Under the pieces are notes generated by a model. The model saw only the letters and a list, made by a program, of their open reading frames with translations, was not told where the DNA came from and made no database searches. From Thermoplasmata archaeon (GTDB lineage Archaea; Thermoplasmatota; Thermoplasmata; Methanomassiliicoccales; Methanomethylophilaceae), in NCBI GenBank assembly GCA_015063285.1, contig SUST01000013.1, forward strand, positions 1-36,883: a DNA stretch of 36,883 nt. Reading direction: 5' to 3'. How positions within the stretch are numbered: the stretch's first letter is position 1; the number at the start of each line of letters is the position of its first letter. Made by a program: the position numbers and the translations under genes. This document shows positions 1 to 8,230 of the stretch, piece after piece.

Positions 1-261
1 GATGCCGTCGGTGTGGAATACACGACCTCCCGTGAGGAATCGGATGTCTACGTTGAAACGCTTGATGTGGAGATCAATGGTACCGAGGTGGCCTCAGGAG
101 CCATCGGGCCGCACAAGTTGGATCCTGCTCACGATGTTCATGAGCCCTGGGCGGGAATCGGTTTCGGACTCGAGCGTTTGCTCATGCTGAAGAACGGCAA
201 GAGCAATGCAAAGAAGACTGGAAAGAGCATAACATACCTTAACGGATACAAATTGGATTGA
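1..261 (+). CDS. pylS: Pyrrolysyl-tRNA synthetase, C-terminal fragment
   Basis: This is the last 86 codons of a gene cut by the left edge, in frame from base 1 and ending in TGA. The visible part contains the class II synthetase motif 3, GFGLERLLM, preceded by the GPHKLD...PWAGIG stretch. It ends with a basic tail and a YLNG motif, as PylRS does. The family charges the amber-suppressor tRNA-Pyl with pyrrolysine. The immediate downstream neighbours are pylB, pylC and pylD, which fixes the identity. Whether an N-terminal PylSn domain is present, fused or separate, cannot be seen. No tRNA-Pyl gene lies in the window, so pylT must be upstream or elsewhere. Confidence 0.93.
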   Translation, partial: DAVGVEYTTSREESDVYVETLDVEINGTEVASGAIGPHKLDPAHDVHEPWAGIGFGLERLLMLKNGKSNAKKTGKSITYLNGYKLD

Positions 262-266
262 TTAGG

Positions 267-1322
267 ATGATTGCAGAAACCGTTGCAAAGGCTGAGAGGG
301 AAGGAAAGCTTTCAGTTGATGAGATTTTCGAACTGATGTCGTCCACCGGCAGGGAGGACCTGGACACTTTGTTCGCTGCTGCCAGAAGGGTACGTGACAA
401 AGAATTTGGAAAGAAGATCTTCACATACGGTTTCGTGTATTTCTCCACATATTGCAAGAACAACTGCACATTCTGCTATTATAGAACGTCAAACTCTGGA
501 ATCGATCGTTACAGAAAGAGCAAAGAGGAGATCGTCCAGCTGTCCGCAAGTCTTCAGGATGCGGGAATAAACCTGTCCGATCTTACCATGGGTGAGGACC
601 CTCTTATGTACAAGGACGGTTACAAGAATCTTTTGGACATCATATCTGCGGTTCATGATGAGGTTGGAATAAACATCATGGCGTCGCCAGGCGCTCTTCC
701 CCATGACATGTTCACCAAAGTCAGGGATGCCGGTGCTGACTGGTATGCCTGTTATCAGGAGACATATAACAGAGAATTATTCAATTCACTAAGGCTCAAC
801 CAGAGTTATGACGACCGTAGGAATCAGAAGATCTGGGCAATGGAGGCGGGATTGCTGGCGGAGGATGGTATGATGATCGGCCTGGGCGAGAGCGTCAGGG
901 ACAGGGCGGAAACCATCGCTGAGATGAGTTCCCTGGGTTGCGGTCAGGTGAGGGCGATGACATTCGTTCCTCAGGCCGGAACCCCAATGCAGGATTTCAC
1001 GCCTTACGATTCTACCGAGGAACTCAAGGCCATTGCAATCATGAGGCTTCTCAACCCGGACAAACTGATCCCTTGCAGTCTCGATGTAGAAGGTATCGCT
1101 GGACTCAAGACAAGGATCAACGCTGGAGCCAATGTGGTCACATCGATAGTGCCTCCCAGCAAGCATCTCGCGGGTGTCGCGCAGCATGAACTTGACATAG
1201 AGAACGGAAACCGTTCGGTCGAGCATGTATTCGAAATGCTGGAGGATATGGGACACCATCACGCATCCTCCGCAGAGTACAGGTCATTCCTCGAAGCTCA
1301 CAGGCCCAAGAGGGTGGCCTGA
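267..1322 (+). CDS. pylB: PylB, radical SAM 3-methylornithine synthase
   Basis: PylB is the first enzyme of pyrrolysine synthesis, isomerising L-lysine to (3R)-3-methyl-D-ornithine. The protein (351 aa) carries the radical-SAM cluster motif C63-x3-C67-x2-C70 (YCKNNCTFCYYR) in the N-terminal third, followed by a biotin-synthase-like TIM barrel (motifs MGEDP, SPGALP, GLGES and a FVPQAGTPM segment near the C-terminus). The length matches the family. ATG 267 was preferred over an in-frame TTG at 258 that would overlap the pylS stop; neither has a strong ribosome site. Its TGA overlaps the pylC ATG as ATGA, so translation is probably coupled. Confidence 0.95.
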   Translation: MIAETVAKAEREGKLSVDEIFELMSSTGREDLDTLFAAARRVRDKEFGKKIFTYGFVYFSTYCKNNCTFCYYRTSNSGIDRYRKSKEEIVQLSASLQDAGINLSDLTMGEDPLMYKDGYKNLLDIISAVHDEVGINIMASPGALPHDMFTKVRDAGADWYACYQETYNRELFNSLRLNQSYDDRRNQKIWAMEAGLLAEDGMMIGLGESVRDRAETIAEMSSLGCGQVRAMTFVPQAGTPMQDFTPYDSTEELKAIAIMRLLNPDKLIPCSLDVEGIAGLKTRINAGANVVTSIVPPSKHLAGVAQHELDIENGNRSVEHVFEMLEDMGHHHASSAEYRSFLEAHRPKRVA

Positions 1323-2482
1323 TGAGGATAGCGATAGTGGGAGGTGCCCTTCAGGGCATGGAGGCCGTTCTGCTCGCTAAAGCAGCCGGATACGAGACCG
1401 TTGTTCTGGATAGGAAGACTAATGCTCCTGCGATGTCCCTTTGTGATGAACCTGTCAATCTCGATCCAGTCAAGGATCCGAAAGGCGCAAAGAGTGTCTT
1501 CCAGTCATGTGACGCAGTCATACCAGCTTGCGAGGAGATGGACCTTCTTACCACTCTGGACACAATGAAGGATGAGTTGGACGTTCCTCTTCTGTTCGAT
1601 CTGGCCTCATACAACATCTCCAGTTCAAAGAACAAATCCAACGATGTGATGGATTCAGTTGGCGTCCCCCTTCCTCAGCCTTGGCCCGGATGCGGATTCC
1701 CTGCTATAGTCAAACCCGCATCACAGAGCGGGAGCGTCGGTGTCACCGTAGCCCATAACAAAGAGGATATGGACAAGGGACTTGAATTCATCAGGAGTAT
1801 TAATGACGAGCCCGTCATTCAGGAGTTCGTTCACGGAAAGAGTGTATCCATTGAAGTGATAGGTAATGGTAAAACAGCCAAATCCTATGTCACTACAGAG
1901 GTATGTCTGGATTCTAATTATGACTGCAAGATGGTACGCTGCAATCCTAACATCATGTCGAAAGAGGATTGCGATCTCTTCGCTAAGATTGGTAAAGATG
2001 TAGCTGAGGCCATCGGTCTTTCAGCTCTGATGGATGTGGAGGCTATCCTCACGCCAAAAGGACTTAGGGTTCTGGAGATCGATGCACGCATCCCCAGTCA
2101 GACACCAGCAGCAATAGAGGCTGCCACAGGGGTGAACCTCTTGGAAGAGCTGGTCACTACCGCCCTTGGGAAACCAAAGGACAGGAAGCCCTCCGAGGGT
2201 TGTTCTGTATATCGCCATGTCTATTTGAATGACGGTAAACTCCGTTCCAGCGGAGAGAAGGAATTCGGTCATGTCAAAGCCCCCAGATTCGAACCCGGTT
2301 TGTTCGGTTGTGACAACTCGATAACCGATTATGCTCCTGGAAAGAAGGAATGGCACGCCACGCTGATCAGCCAAGGAAGGACTGAGGAGGAAGCCGACAG
2401 AAAGGCTGCTTCCTGTATTGAAAAAATACTCGACGAATGTTCGATTGACGAGTTCCTGGATGGAACTCCGGAGATGATCTGA
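1322..2482 (+). CDS. pylC: PylC, 3-methylornithine-L-lysine ligase (ATP-grasp)
   Basis: PylC joins 3-methyl-D-ornithine to the epsilon-amino group of L-lysine, using ATP. The 386-aa protein begins with a nucleotide-binding MRIAIVGGALQG segment. ATP-grasp signatures follow: IVKPASQSGSVGV (ATP-loop lysine and Gly-rich loop), QEFVHGKSVSIEV, and the metal-binding LEIDARIPSQTPAA near residue 255. It overlaps pylB and pylD by ATGA at both ends, so all three biosynthetic genes form one tightly coupled unit. Family and context agree. Confidence 0.95.
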   Translation: MRIAIVGGALQGMEAVLLAKAAGYETVVLDRKTNAPAMSLCDEPVNLDPVKDPKGAKSVFQSCDAVIPACEEMDLLTTLDTMKDELDVPLLFDLASYNISSSKNKSNDVMDSVGVPLPQPWPGCGFPAIVKPASQSGSVGVTVAHNKEDMDKGLEFIRSINDEPVIQEFVHGKSVSIEVIGNGKTAKSYVTTEVCLDSNYDCKMVRCNPNIMSKEDCDLFAKIGKDVAEAIGLSALMDVEAILTPKGLRVLEIDARIPSQTPAAIEAATGVNLLEELVTTALGKPKDRKPSEGCSVYRHVYLNDGKLRSSGEKEFGHVKAPRFEPGLFGCDNSITDYAPGKKEWHATLISQGRTEEEADRKAASCIEKILDECSIDEFLDGTPEMI

Positions 2483-3291
2483 TGACAAGACTTACGCCCG
2501 ATTTGATCGAAGGGGTGCCTGACGACACCCTTGATCTGGATTCGAAACTTATGAAGATGTGCGGTAAGACCGTTAAGCAGCTGGCCCTAGAAGGCGCCGG
2601 GGTAGATCACGATGTGGATTTTTCCGGGATAAGGGTTGCAGTGATACCCATCACATCTGGTATGGGTGTTATCGGAGGTTTCTCCCAATCCGTCAATGCG
2701 ATAGTTAAGCGCCTCGGCATGCAGAGTTATGTCACCGAGGGTACAGATGTCAACGGATTCGATCAAGCGGTGAGGGACCATGTGGACCTGATAATGATGG
2801 CGGATGATGCGAAGTTCGTCGCATACAACGTCCATACCGCGGGGACCACGAACAATTCATGGGGTACAGCCATGGGTTACGCTGTGGCCCTCAAGAACGC
2901 CGCAGGCGGTGTAGAAGGAAAGGATGTCCTCGTCATCGGAGCAGGTCTGGTAGGCACAGAAGCTGTCCAGATACTCAAATCGTGGGGCGCCAATGTTTCT
3001 GTGACTGACATAAAGTTCGATAAGGCACTGGCCCTGGAGCAGAGGTTCGGAATAAAGGCATACGAAGATGTGGAATCCGCTCTTGCCTCGCACAAGTACA
3101 TACTCAACGCAGCTCCAGCGATATTCCCTGGAAGGCTCATCATGGAGGGGGCAGTCGTATCCACTCCGGGTGTGCCCCACTATTTCGATGAGGAGGCCAG
3201 GAGCAAGGCCAAGGCGATTATCCATGATCCTCTGGAGATCGGTACTGCCATGATGGCAGTGAACAGTGCTCTGTTCTCCATGCGCCAGTGA
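2482..3291 (+). CDS. pylD: PylD, pyrrolysine-forming dehydrogenase
   Basis: PylD is an NAD-dependent amino-acid-dehydrogenase-like enzyme. It oxidises 3-methylornithyl-N6-lysine so that the product cyclises to pyrrolysine. The protein is 269 aa, the usual size. An N-terminal helical region precedes a Rossmann fold whose dinucleotide-binding loop VLVIGAGLVGTEA lies near residues 149-161, followed by an acidic residue (VTDIKFD) suited to binding the NAD ribose. The start overlaps the pylC stop. Six bases separate its TGA from the next gene, so the transcript probably continues into the SMR pair. Confidence 0.95.
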   Translation: MTRLTPDLIEGVPDDTLDLDSKLMKMCGKTVKQLALEGAGVDHDVDFSGIRVAVIPITSGMGVIGGFSQSVNAIVKRLGMQSYVTEGTDVNGFDQAVRDHVDLIMMADDAKFVAYNVHTAGTTNNSWGTAMGYAVALKNAAGGVEGKDVLVIGAGLVGTEAVQILKSWGANVSVTDIKFDKALALEQRFGIKAYEDVESALASHKYILNAAPAIFPGRLIMEGAVVSTPGVPHYFDEEARSKAKAIIHDPLEIGTAMMAVNSALFSMRQ

Positions 3292-3297
3292 TCAAGT

Positions 3298-3633
3298 ATG
3301 AGCCTTATTGGACTGGCCTGGGTGATCTTCGGCGGGTTTCTAGAGCCGGTTTGGGTCATCGGGCTGAAGAAGTACAGTGAGAATCATTCGTTATTCTGGA
3401 TAGTATTCACTGTGGTGTTCATGTACCTCAGTCCGATGACGATAGCCTTCGCTATGCAGGACGGTATGTCCCTGGGCATAGCTTATTCCATCTGGACCGG
3501 ATTAGGGGCAGTTTTCTCTGTCATTGTCGGTTATGTTCTGTTCAAGGACAGGCTTGATAGGCTGAAGATACTGTTCATAGCGATGATCATTGCAGGCGTA
3601 GTAGGCCTTGAAGTTTCGACGGTGATAGGATGA
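3298..3633 (+). CDS. SMR-family transporter, subunit 1 of a pair
   Basis: This 111-aa, four-helix membrane protein belongs to the small multidrug resistance family. The first helix has the family's essential glutamate in GFLEPVWVIGLKKY. Helix 3 has the AYSIWTGLGAVFSV signature and helix 4 ends in GVVGLEV. The LE-x-x-W and Y-x-I-W-T-G-L-G pattern with a serine in helix 2 (MYLSPM) is closer to the Gdx/SugE guanidinium exporter branch than to EmrE; this is inference from motifs. It follows pylD after 6 bp and overlaps the second SMR gene by ATGA, as two-gene SMR heterodimers (YkkC/YkkD type) usually do. Confidence 0.85.
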   Translation: MSLIGLAWVIFGGFLEPVWVIGLKKYSENHSLFWIVFTVVFMYLSPMTIAFAMQDGMSLGIAYSIWTGLGAVFSVIVGYVLFKDRLDRLKILFIAMIIAGVVGLEVSTVIG

Positions 3634-3953
3634 ACAAGCTGTGGGCATTCGTATTCGTCGGAGGACTCTTTGAGACCGCATGGGCGACCACAATGAGTTT
3701 CTCTAATACGTTCACAGATCCATTCTGGACAGTTGTAACCTTGGTGCTGATGCCAATCAGCGTCATTCTGTTGTACAAGGCTCTGGACGGAGGGCTTCCA
3801 ACGGGACCTTCTTATGCAGTCTGGGTTGGAATCGGTGCGATAGGAGCGGTCATAGTGAGCGCAATAATGGGCGATGTACCGAATCTGATGGGTATCTTCT
3901 TCCTTGCGGTACTCATCGGCGGCATAATCGGGCTGAATCTGGTATCGGAATGA
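3630..3953 (+). CDS. SMR-family transporter, subunit 2 of a pair
   Basis: This 107-aa protein has four predicted membrane helices and is the partner of the preceding gene. The helix-1 glutamate is kept (GGLFETAWATTMSF) and helix 3 reads GPSYAVWVGIGAIGAV, typical of the Gdx/SugE side of the family. The short loops between helices differ between the two subunits, as in heterodimeric SMRs whose halves insert in opposite orientation. Translation starts inside the stop of subunit 1. The substrate is not known. Guanidinium-like or other small cations are the family expectation, and a role connected with methylamine or pyrrolysine metabolism is only a guess from position. Confidence 0.85.
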   Translation: MNKLWAFVFVGGLFETAWATTMSFSNTFTDPFWTVVTLVLMPISVILLYKALDGGLPTGPSYAVWVGIGAIGAVIVSAIMGDVPNLMGIFFLAVLIGGIIGLNLVSE

Positions 3954-3965
3954 GTCGGTGCGCTT

Positions 3966-4000
3966 TTTATTTATACCTTTATTAATAGTATCGCCCGAGG
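3966..4000 (+). promoter_or_regulatory. TATA promoter and ribosome site of the his operon
   Basis: An AT-rich archaeal TATA element (TTTATTTATA, 3966-3975) lies about 30 bases before the hisG ATG, and GAGG at 3997-4000 provides the ribosome site. The T-run at its left edge could also serve as terminator for the SMR genes. Confidence 0.6.
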
Positions 4001-4003
4001 ACA

Positions 4004-4867
4004 ATGACACTCAGACTAGGAGTACCGAACAAGGGAAGGCTCAACGAGAGGACCATCGAACTCCTCGTCAAGTCAGGAATTGATTTGGGCGAGGACATCG
4101 GAAGGAGACTCTATCTCAAGGCCAAGAACCAAGATATCGAGGTTATCTTCGTCAGGGCACAGGACATACCTGTATTCATCGCGGAAGGAGCCATCGATAT
4201 GGGAATCACCGGTATCGATGAGACTGCCGAGTCAGGCAAAGATCTCGAGAAGATACTCGACCTTCAGTTCGGATACTGCCATCTCGCTGTCGCTGTCCCC
4301 GAAGCTTCTGGGATAACAGAAGCGTCGCAGATTCCTGACGGAAGCAGGATCGCCACATCATTCCCAAATCTGACCAGGCAATACTTTGAGAAGATGGGTA
4401 AGAAAGTCGAGATCATCACAGTCACCGGAGCATGTGAGATCATGCCTTACATGGGCGTTTCCGATTTCATAGCCGACCTGGTTTCTACGGGATCCACTCT
4501 CAAGACCAACAGGCTCAGAGAGGTAGGGAGCATCATCGAATCCCAGGCAGTCGTCATTACATCGAAGAATGCGATGGCTAAGAACGGTCAGGCAATACAG
4601 GATGTCGTTGATTCATTCCAGAGCGTCATCATCGCTGAAAACAAAAAATACCTGATGGCAGACATTCCCAAAGACAAATTGGAAGTCGTTGAGAAGATCA
4701 TTCCCGGAATCGGAGGACCGACAGTCCTCGAGATCGCCGGCAATAAGGACTATCTTGCAGTGCACGCCGTCATTGACGGAAAGGACGTATTCAAAACGAT
4801 CAACGAGCTGAAAAGGATAGGGGCCAAAGGAATCCTCACGACACCTATTGAGAGACTGGTGAACTGA
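4004..4867 (+). CDS. hisG: ATP phosphoribosyltransferase, long form
   Basis: HisG catalyses the first committed step of histidine synthesis, condensing ATP with PRPP. The 287-aa length and a C-terminal ACT-like regulatory domain (DGKDVFKTINELKRIGAKGILTTPIE, from about residue 260) make this the long, feedback-inhibited form that needs no HisZ partner. N-terminal LGVPNKGRL and the DLVSTGSTLKTNRL segment (PRPP/phosphate loop, around residue 160) are characteristic. It is the first gene of a four-gene his run and has its own TATA box. HisC follows after one base. Confidence 0.95.
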   Translation: MTLRLGVPNKGRLNERTIELLVKSGIDLGEDIGRRLYLKAKNQDIEVIFVRAQDIPVFIAEGAIDMGITGIDETAESGKDLEKILDLQFGYCHLAVAVPEASGITEASQIPDGSRIATSFPNLTRQYFEKMGKKVEIITVTGACEIMPYMGVSDFIADLVSTGSTLKTNRLREVGSIIESQAVVITSKNAMAKNGQAIQDVVDSFQSVIIAENKKYLMADIPKDKLEVVEKIIPGIGGPTVLEIAGNKDYLAVHAVIDGKDVFKTINELKRIGAKGILTTPIERLVN

Positions 4868-4868
4868 G

Positions 4869-5918
4869 ATGGACCGCGACATAATGAGGTCCACGACCAG
4901 GGATTTCTCGAAGTACTACAATCCAGAGTTGCACGGGGAACTGAGGCTGGACACAAACACGAATGTACTCGGTTCGAACCCAGCAGCTGAGAAGTATCTC
5001 AGGGAGCACTCTTGGGATCTTAACGGATATCCGAACACATACTCCGACGGATTGAGGCAGGCATTGGCAGAATTGTACGGATTGGAAGCCGATAACATCA
5101 TCGCAGGCAACGGTTCGGATGAGATGCTGGATGTCATGTTCAAGACATTCATGGACATGGGTGACAATTCGGTGGTCCCCGTTCCTTCCTACACCCTTTA
5201 CGATTATTTCGTGAAGCTTAACGGAGGCAAGGCCATAGAAGTCGATCTCACAGACGATTTCCAGCTTGATGTAGATGCCATGGTAAAGCAGGATGCTAAG
5301 ATCGCCATAATGCCCTCACCCAACAACCCTACGGGCAACTGTTTCAGGCCGAAGGATGTCGAAGAGGTACTGTCCAGATTCAATGGGATTGTCGTGGTAG
5401 ACGAGGCATATGCGGAGTATTCTGACAATCCTTTCGTCAGCAGAGTCGAGGAGTTCGACAACCTGGTGGTCCTTAGGACATTCTCCAAAGCATATGCAAT
5501 GGCGGCGCTCCGCGTAGGTTACGCAGTATCCAATAAGAAACTGGCAGACATGATGATCTGTGTGAAGATCCCATACTCGCTCAACATGATAAGCGAAGGC
5601 GCAGCCATCGCAGCGGTCAAAGACCAGGATTTCGTGAAGCGCAGCGTACAGATGGTCAGGGAACAACGCCCCAAATTGGATTCAGGTCTCAGGAAGCTGG
5701 GCTTCGAAACGTTCCCATCGGATTCAAATTTCATCCTCGCAAGATCGCCCATCGACCACAAGGTCCTAGTGGACGGACTCAAGCAGCGCGGTGTCCTCAT
5801 ACGTGATTTCGGAGCCAAACGTAGGACCGAGAACTGCATCAGGACCACCGTAGGAACAGCGGAGCACAACGCATTATTGTTGGAGAAAGCCGAAGAGGTG
5901 ATCTCCGGATGCCGCTGA
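4869..5918 (+). CDS. hisC: Histidinol-phosphate aminotransferase
   Basis: HisC is a class I/II PLP-dependent aminotransferase that converts imidazole-acetol phosphate to histidinol phosphate. The 349-aa protein shows the N-terminal LDTNTNVLGSNP substrate loop, GNGSDEML for the PLP phosphate, SPNNPTGN, VVDEAYAEY and the Schiff-base lysine K207 in RTFSKAYAMAALRVG. The C-terminal arginine region (GAKRRTENCIRTTVGT) binds the substrate phosphate or carboxylate. An in-frame ATG at 4884 is an alternative start. The end overlaps hisH by 10 bp. CobD (threonine-phosphate decarboxylase) is a close relative, but the his context favours HisC. Confidence 0.92.
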   Translation: MDRDIMRSTTRDFSKYYNPELHGELRLDTNTNVLGSNPAAEKYLREHSWDLNGYPNTYSDGLRQALAELYGLEADNIIAGNGSDEMLDVMFKTFMDMGDNSVVPVPSYTLYDYFVKLNGGKAIEVDLTDDFQLDVDAMVKQDAKIAIMPSPNNPTGNCFRPKDVEEVLSRFNGIVVVDEAYAEYSDNPFVSRVEEFDNLVVLRTFSKAYAMAALRVGYAVSNKKLADMMICVKIPYSLNMISEGAAIAAVKDQDFVKRSVQMVREQRPKLDSGLRKLGFETFPSDSNFILARSPIDHKVLVDGLKQRGVLIRDFGAKRRTENCIRTTVGTAEHNALLLEKAEEVISGCR

Positions 5919-6514
5919 ACATCTCGATCACAGATTACGGTGTAGGCAACCTGTATTCCATACGCAGGTCATTGGAAAGCTGTGGTGCCAATGTCAAGGT
6001 AATAGGGGACATGAAGGACCTAAAGGATGCAGAATGCATCGTCTTTCCCGGTGTTGGCGCCTTTGACAGGACGATGGAGAAGCTTCTCCCAGTGAGGGAG
6101 GAGATCTGCGAGATGCTCAGGGCCGGAACGCCCGCCCTGGGAATCTGTATCGGTACTCAGATCCTGTTCGAGGGCAGCGATGAGGGGCAATCCCCAGGAC
6201 TCGGGCTATTCAAAGGAAGAGTCGAGAAGCTGGATTGCAAGATGATCCCCCACATGGGTTGGAATCAGGTCGAATCCAAGGATCCCCTTTTGGACGGTAT
6301 CCCCGACAACAATTTCTACTTCGTACATTCGTATTATGGCAATCCGAAGGAGGAAGGCATAACCCTCGGTACAACAGAATATGAAGGCAAAGTGTTCGAA
6401 TCCTTCTTCAGGAAATACAACACCTACGGTACCCAATTCCATCCTGAGAAGAGCAGCGCATCGGGAAGGAAGGTGCTGCGTAACTTCATATCATTCGCGG
6501 AGGGTCAACTGTGA
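5909..6514 (+). CDS. hisH: Imidazole glycerol phosphate synthase, glutaminase subunit
   Basis: HisH is the class I glutamine amidotransferase that supplies ammonia to HisF. The nucleophile is C80 in GICIGTQILFEGS, and the His-Glu pair is H178/E180 in QFHPEKSS. The motifs GVGNLYSI and PGVGAFDRTM are HisH-specific. At 201 aa it is full length. It overlaps both hisC and hisA, so expression is coupled. The partner gene hisF is not in the window. Confidence 0.94.
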   Translation: MPLNISITDYGVGNLYSIRRSLESCGANVKVIGDMKDLKDAECIVFPGVGAFDRTMEKLLPVREEICEMLRAGTPALGICIGTQILFEGSDEGQSPGLGLFKGRVEKLDCKMIPHMGWNQVESKDPLLDGIPDNNFYFVHSYYGNPKEEGITLGTTEYEGKVFESFFRKYNTYGTQFHPEKSSASGRKVLRNFISFAEGQL

Positions 6515-7224
6515 GAGTCATCCCTGCAGTCGATGTCTTGGACCATCAGGTAGTACAGCTGGTCGGAGGCAAACCGGGCAGTCAGCAGATCGTAATGCCC
6601 GACCCTTTGAAGGTCGCCCAGATGTGGGTCGACAAAGGAGCAGACTATCTTCATTTGGTTGATTTGGACGGAGCATTCGGCAAGGAGAACAACCTAGAGG
6701 TTTTCAAACAGATCACCAAGGAGGCCGGAGTCCCCACGGAGATCGGCGGAGGGATCAGGGATGCGGACACCATAGATGACCTGGTCTCAGCCGGAGTCGA
6801 CAGGATCATCGTCGGTACCAAAGCGGTCAAGGAACCTGAATGGCTGGCAGAGATGGCTGACCGCCATCCGGGCAGGATAGTTCTGTCAATGGATACAAAG
6901 GAGGGGAAGATTGCCATCAAAGGTTGGCAGGAATCCGCTCAGATATCTATAGAGGATATGTTCGACAGGATCAAGGACCTTCCGCTGGCCGCTGTTTTGA
7001 ACACAAATGTCGATGTCGAAGGACAGAAGAAGGGAATTAATGAGATACAGGCCAGGAAATTCATCTCAGAATGTCCCTGTAAGGTTATCGCTTCAGGAGG
7101 AGTCACTTCCTTCGAGGATGCCAAGATCCTGTCTGCCGCCGGTGCTGAGGGAGCGGTCGTAGGATTAGCTTTGTACACTGATGTGATCAGGCCATGGGAA
7201 TGGAACACGCCTTGGTTAGTATGA
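6511..7224 (+). CDS. hisA: ProFAR isomerase
   Basis: HisA is a (beta/alpha)8 barrel that catalyses the Amadori rearrangement of ProFAR to PRFAR. The 237-aa protein starts with GTG overlapping the hisH stop. It carries the first catalytic aspartate D8 (IPAVDVLDHQVVQLVGG), the phosphate motifs EIGGGIRD and IIVGTKAV, a second aspartate D128 (LSMDTKEG), and a C-terminal phosphate site ASGGVTSFEDA. In the half-barrel-2 segment NTNVDVEG the position often occupied by aspartate (T-D-I) is N166. HisA fits better than HisF because of the KPGSQQIV loop and the GGIRDADTI sequence. Confidence 0.92.
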   Translation: MRVIPAVDVLDHQVVQLVGGKPGSQQIVMPDPLKVAQMWVDKGADYLHLVDLDGAFGKENNLEVFKQITKEAGVPTEIGGGIRDADTIDDLVSAGVDRIIVGTKAVKEPEWLAEMADRHPGRIVLSMDTKEGKIAIKGWQESAQISIEDMFDRIKDLPLAAVLNTNVDVEGQKKGINEIQARKFISECPCKVIASGGVTSFEDAKILSAAGAEGAVVGLALYTDVIRPWEWNTPWLV

Positions 7225-7241
7225 TGTATACCAATACGAGA

Positions 7242-7278
7242 GATTATAAGGTTGTAAAGATTCCTTGACCATGAGGAG
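7242..7278 (+). promoter_or_regulatory. TATA box and ribosome site of the regulator-nadM operon
   Basis: GATTATAAG (7242-7250) is a good TATA element. A start site about 26 bases on, near 7271, would leave a 20-base leader containing GAGGAG (7273-7278). That decides for the GTG at 7291 as start of the next gene. Confidence 0.55.
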
Positions 7279-7290
7279 TTGAAGCCCCCC

Positions 7291-7686
7291 GTGAAAGTAC
7301 CATGTGAAATGCTTGTGACATATGTGTTGCCAACAGGTAAAGGAGCTCTTGCTAAAGAGCTAGTGAATCAGCATGGGCTCACGCAGGTGGAGGTCTCCCG
7401 TCTTTTCGGTGTCACGAGTGCCGCGATTTCACAGTATATCAAAGGCACGAGGGGCGGTAATGAGCTTATCGATAAGAGTTCTTACAAAGATGATTTTTAT
7501 GACTTCATCTCTATATTGGCTGAAGAGGTAATGAGGGGCATGCAGGTTTCCGAGGCTCTCTGTAAACTTTGCGAATTCGCAAGGGACAGCGGTCTCATAA
7601 AGGCACTGTACGTATACGAGGGATACTCTCCCGATCAGCTGCCGTTCTTGGATGCCCCAGGTATCGTCTCTATCGATAAGAGTTGA
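7291..7686 (+). CDS. HTH transcriptional regulator (XRE-like, archaeal COG2522 type)
   Basis: This is a DNA-binding protein of about 131 aa. Residues about 20-55 form a helix-turn-helix, with LTQVEVSRLFGVTSAAIS spanning turn and recognition helix and followed by QYIKGTRGG. The C-terminal half is helical and holds a C-x2-C pair (ALCKLCEFARDSG) that may bind metal. GTG 7291 was chosen from the ribosome site at 7273-7278; TTG 7279 and ATG 7309 are alternatives. It is the first gene of a unit with nadM four bases downstream, then pncC and an E1-like gene. It is therefore a candidate regulator of NAD salvage or of itself; the effector is unknown. Confidence 0.8.
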   Translation: MKVPCEMLVTYVLPTGKGALAKELVNQHGLTQVEVSRLFGVTSAAISQYIKGTRGGNELIDKSSYKDDFYDFISILAEEVMRGMQVSEALCKLCEFARDSGLIKALYVYEGYSPDQLPFLDAPGIVSIDKS

Positions 7687-7690
7687 AAAG

Positions 7691-8230
7691 ATGAGATCGG
7701 ATTATGACAATTTCTCTTTGGTCGTTGGACGCTTCCAGCCTTTGCATAAGGGCCATATGGACGTCATCCTCAAATGCGCAGAGGAATCTGACCATCTGAC
7801 GATAGGAATCGGAAGCGCACAGTATTCCCATACCCCTGAGAACCCATTCACAGCAGGTGAGCGGTACATGATGATCAATAAGGCCCTCAGGGACGAAGGT
7901 ATCGGGAATTACAGTATCGTTCCGATAGAGGATCTGAACAGATATCCCATCTGGGTTGCCCACGTTGTCTCACTTGTCCCGCCTTTCAGGAGAGTCTATT
8001 CGAACAATCCTTTGACCAAGCGTCTCTTCCAAGAATCGGGCTTTGAAGTCAAGGATTCCCCGCTGTACAATAGGGAAGTTTTCTCCGGAACTGAAATCAG
8101 GCGCAGAATCATCAATGATGAGGAGTGGCGCTCGCTCGTTCCTTCGGCAGTGGCAGAGGTAATAGACGCTATCGACGGAGTGAACAGGATCAAGCAGATC
8201 AGCAGCGGTGTTAATGATGCCCCGCTCTGA
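7691..8230 (+). CDS. nadM: Nicotinamide-nucleotide adenylyltransferase
   Basis: NadM is the archaeal nucleotidyltransferase that makes NAD from NMN (or the nicotinate form) and ATP. The 179-aa protein has the ATP-binding GRFQPLHKGH motif at residues 13-22 and the second family motif FSGTEIRRRI near residues 134-143. ATG 7691 is four bases behind the regulator's stop and places the motif at the usual distance from the N-terminus. It overlaps pncC by some 14-17 bp. NadM and PncC act on the same pool of pyridine nucleotides. Confidence 0.92.
   Translation: MRSDYDNFSLVVGRFQPLHKGHMDVILKCAEESDHLTIGIGSAQYSHTPENPFTAGERYMMINKALRDEGIGNYSIVPIEDLNRYPIWVAHVVSLVPPFRRVYSNNPLTKRLFQESGFEVKDSPLYNREVFSGTEIRRRIINDEEWRSLVPSAVAEVIDAIDGVNRIKQISSGVNDAPL

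Noticed and set aside
4970-4985. A GGTTCGAACCC stretch resembling a tRNA T-arm (a similar one occurs near 2287).
   Set aside because: Both lie inside well-supported genes (hisC, pylC), encode conserved protein sequence and have no matching acceptor stem or D-arm around them.
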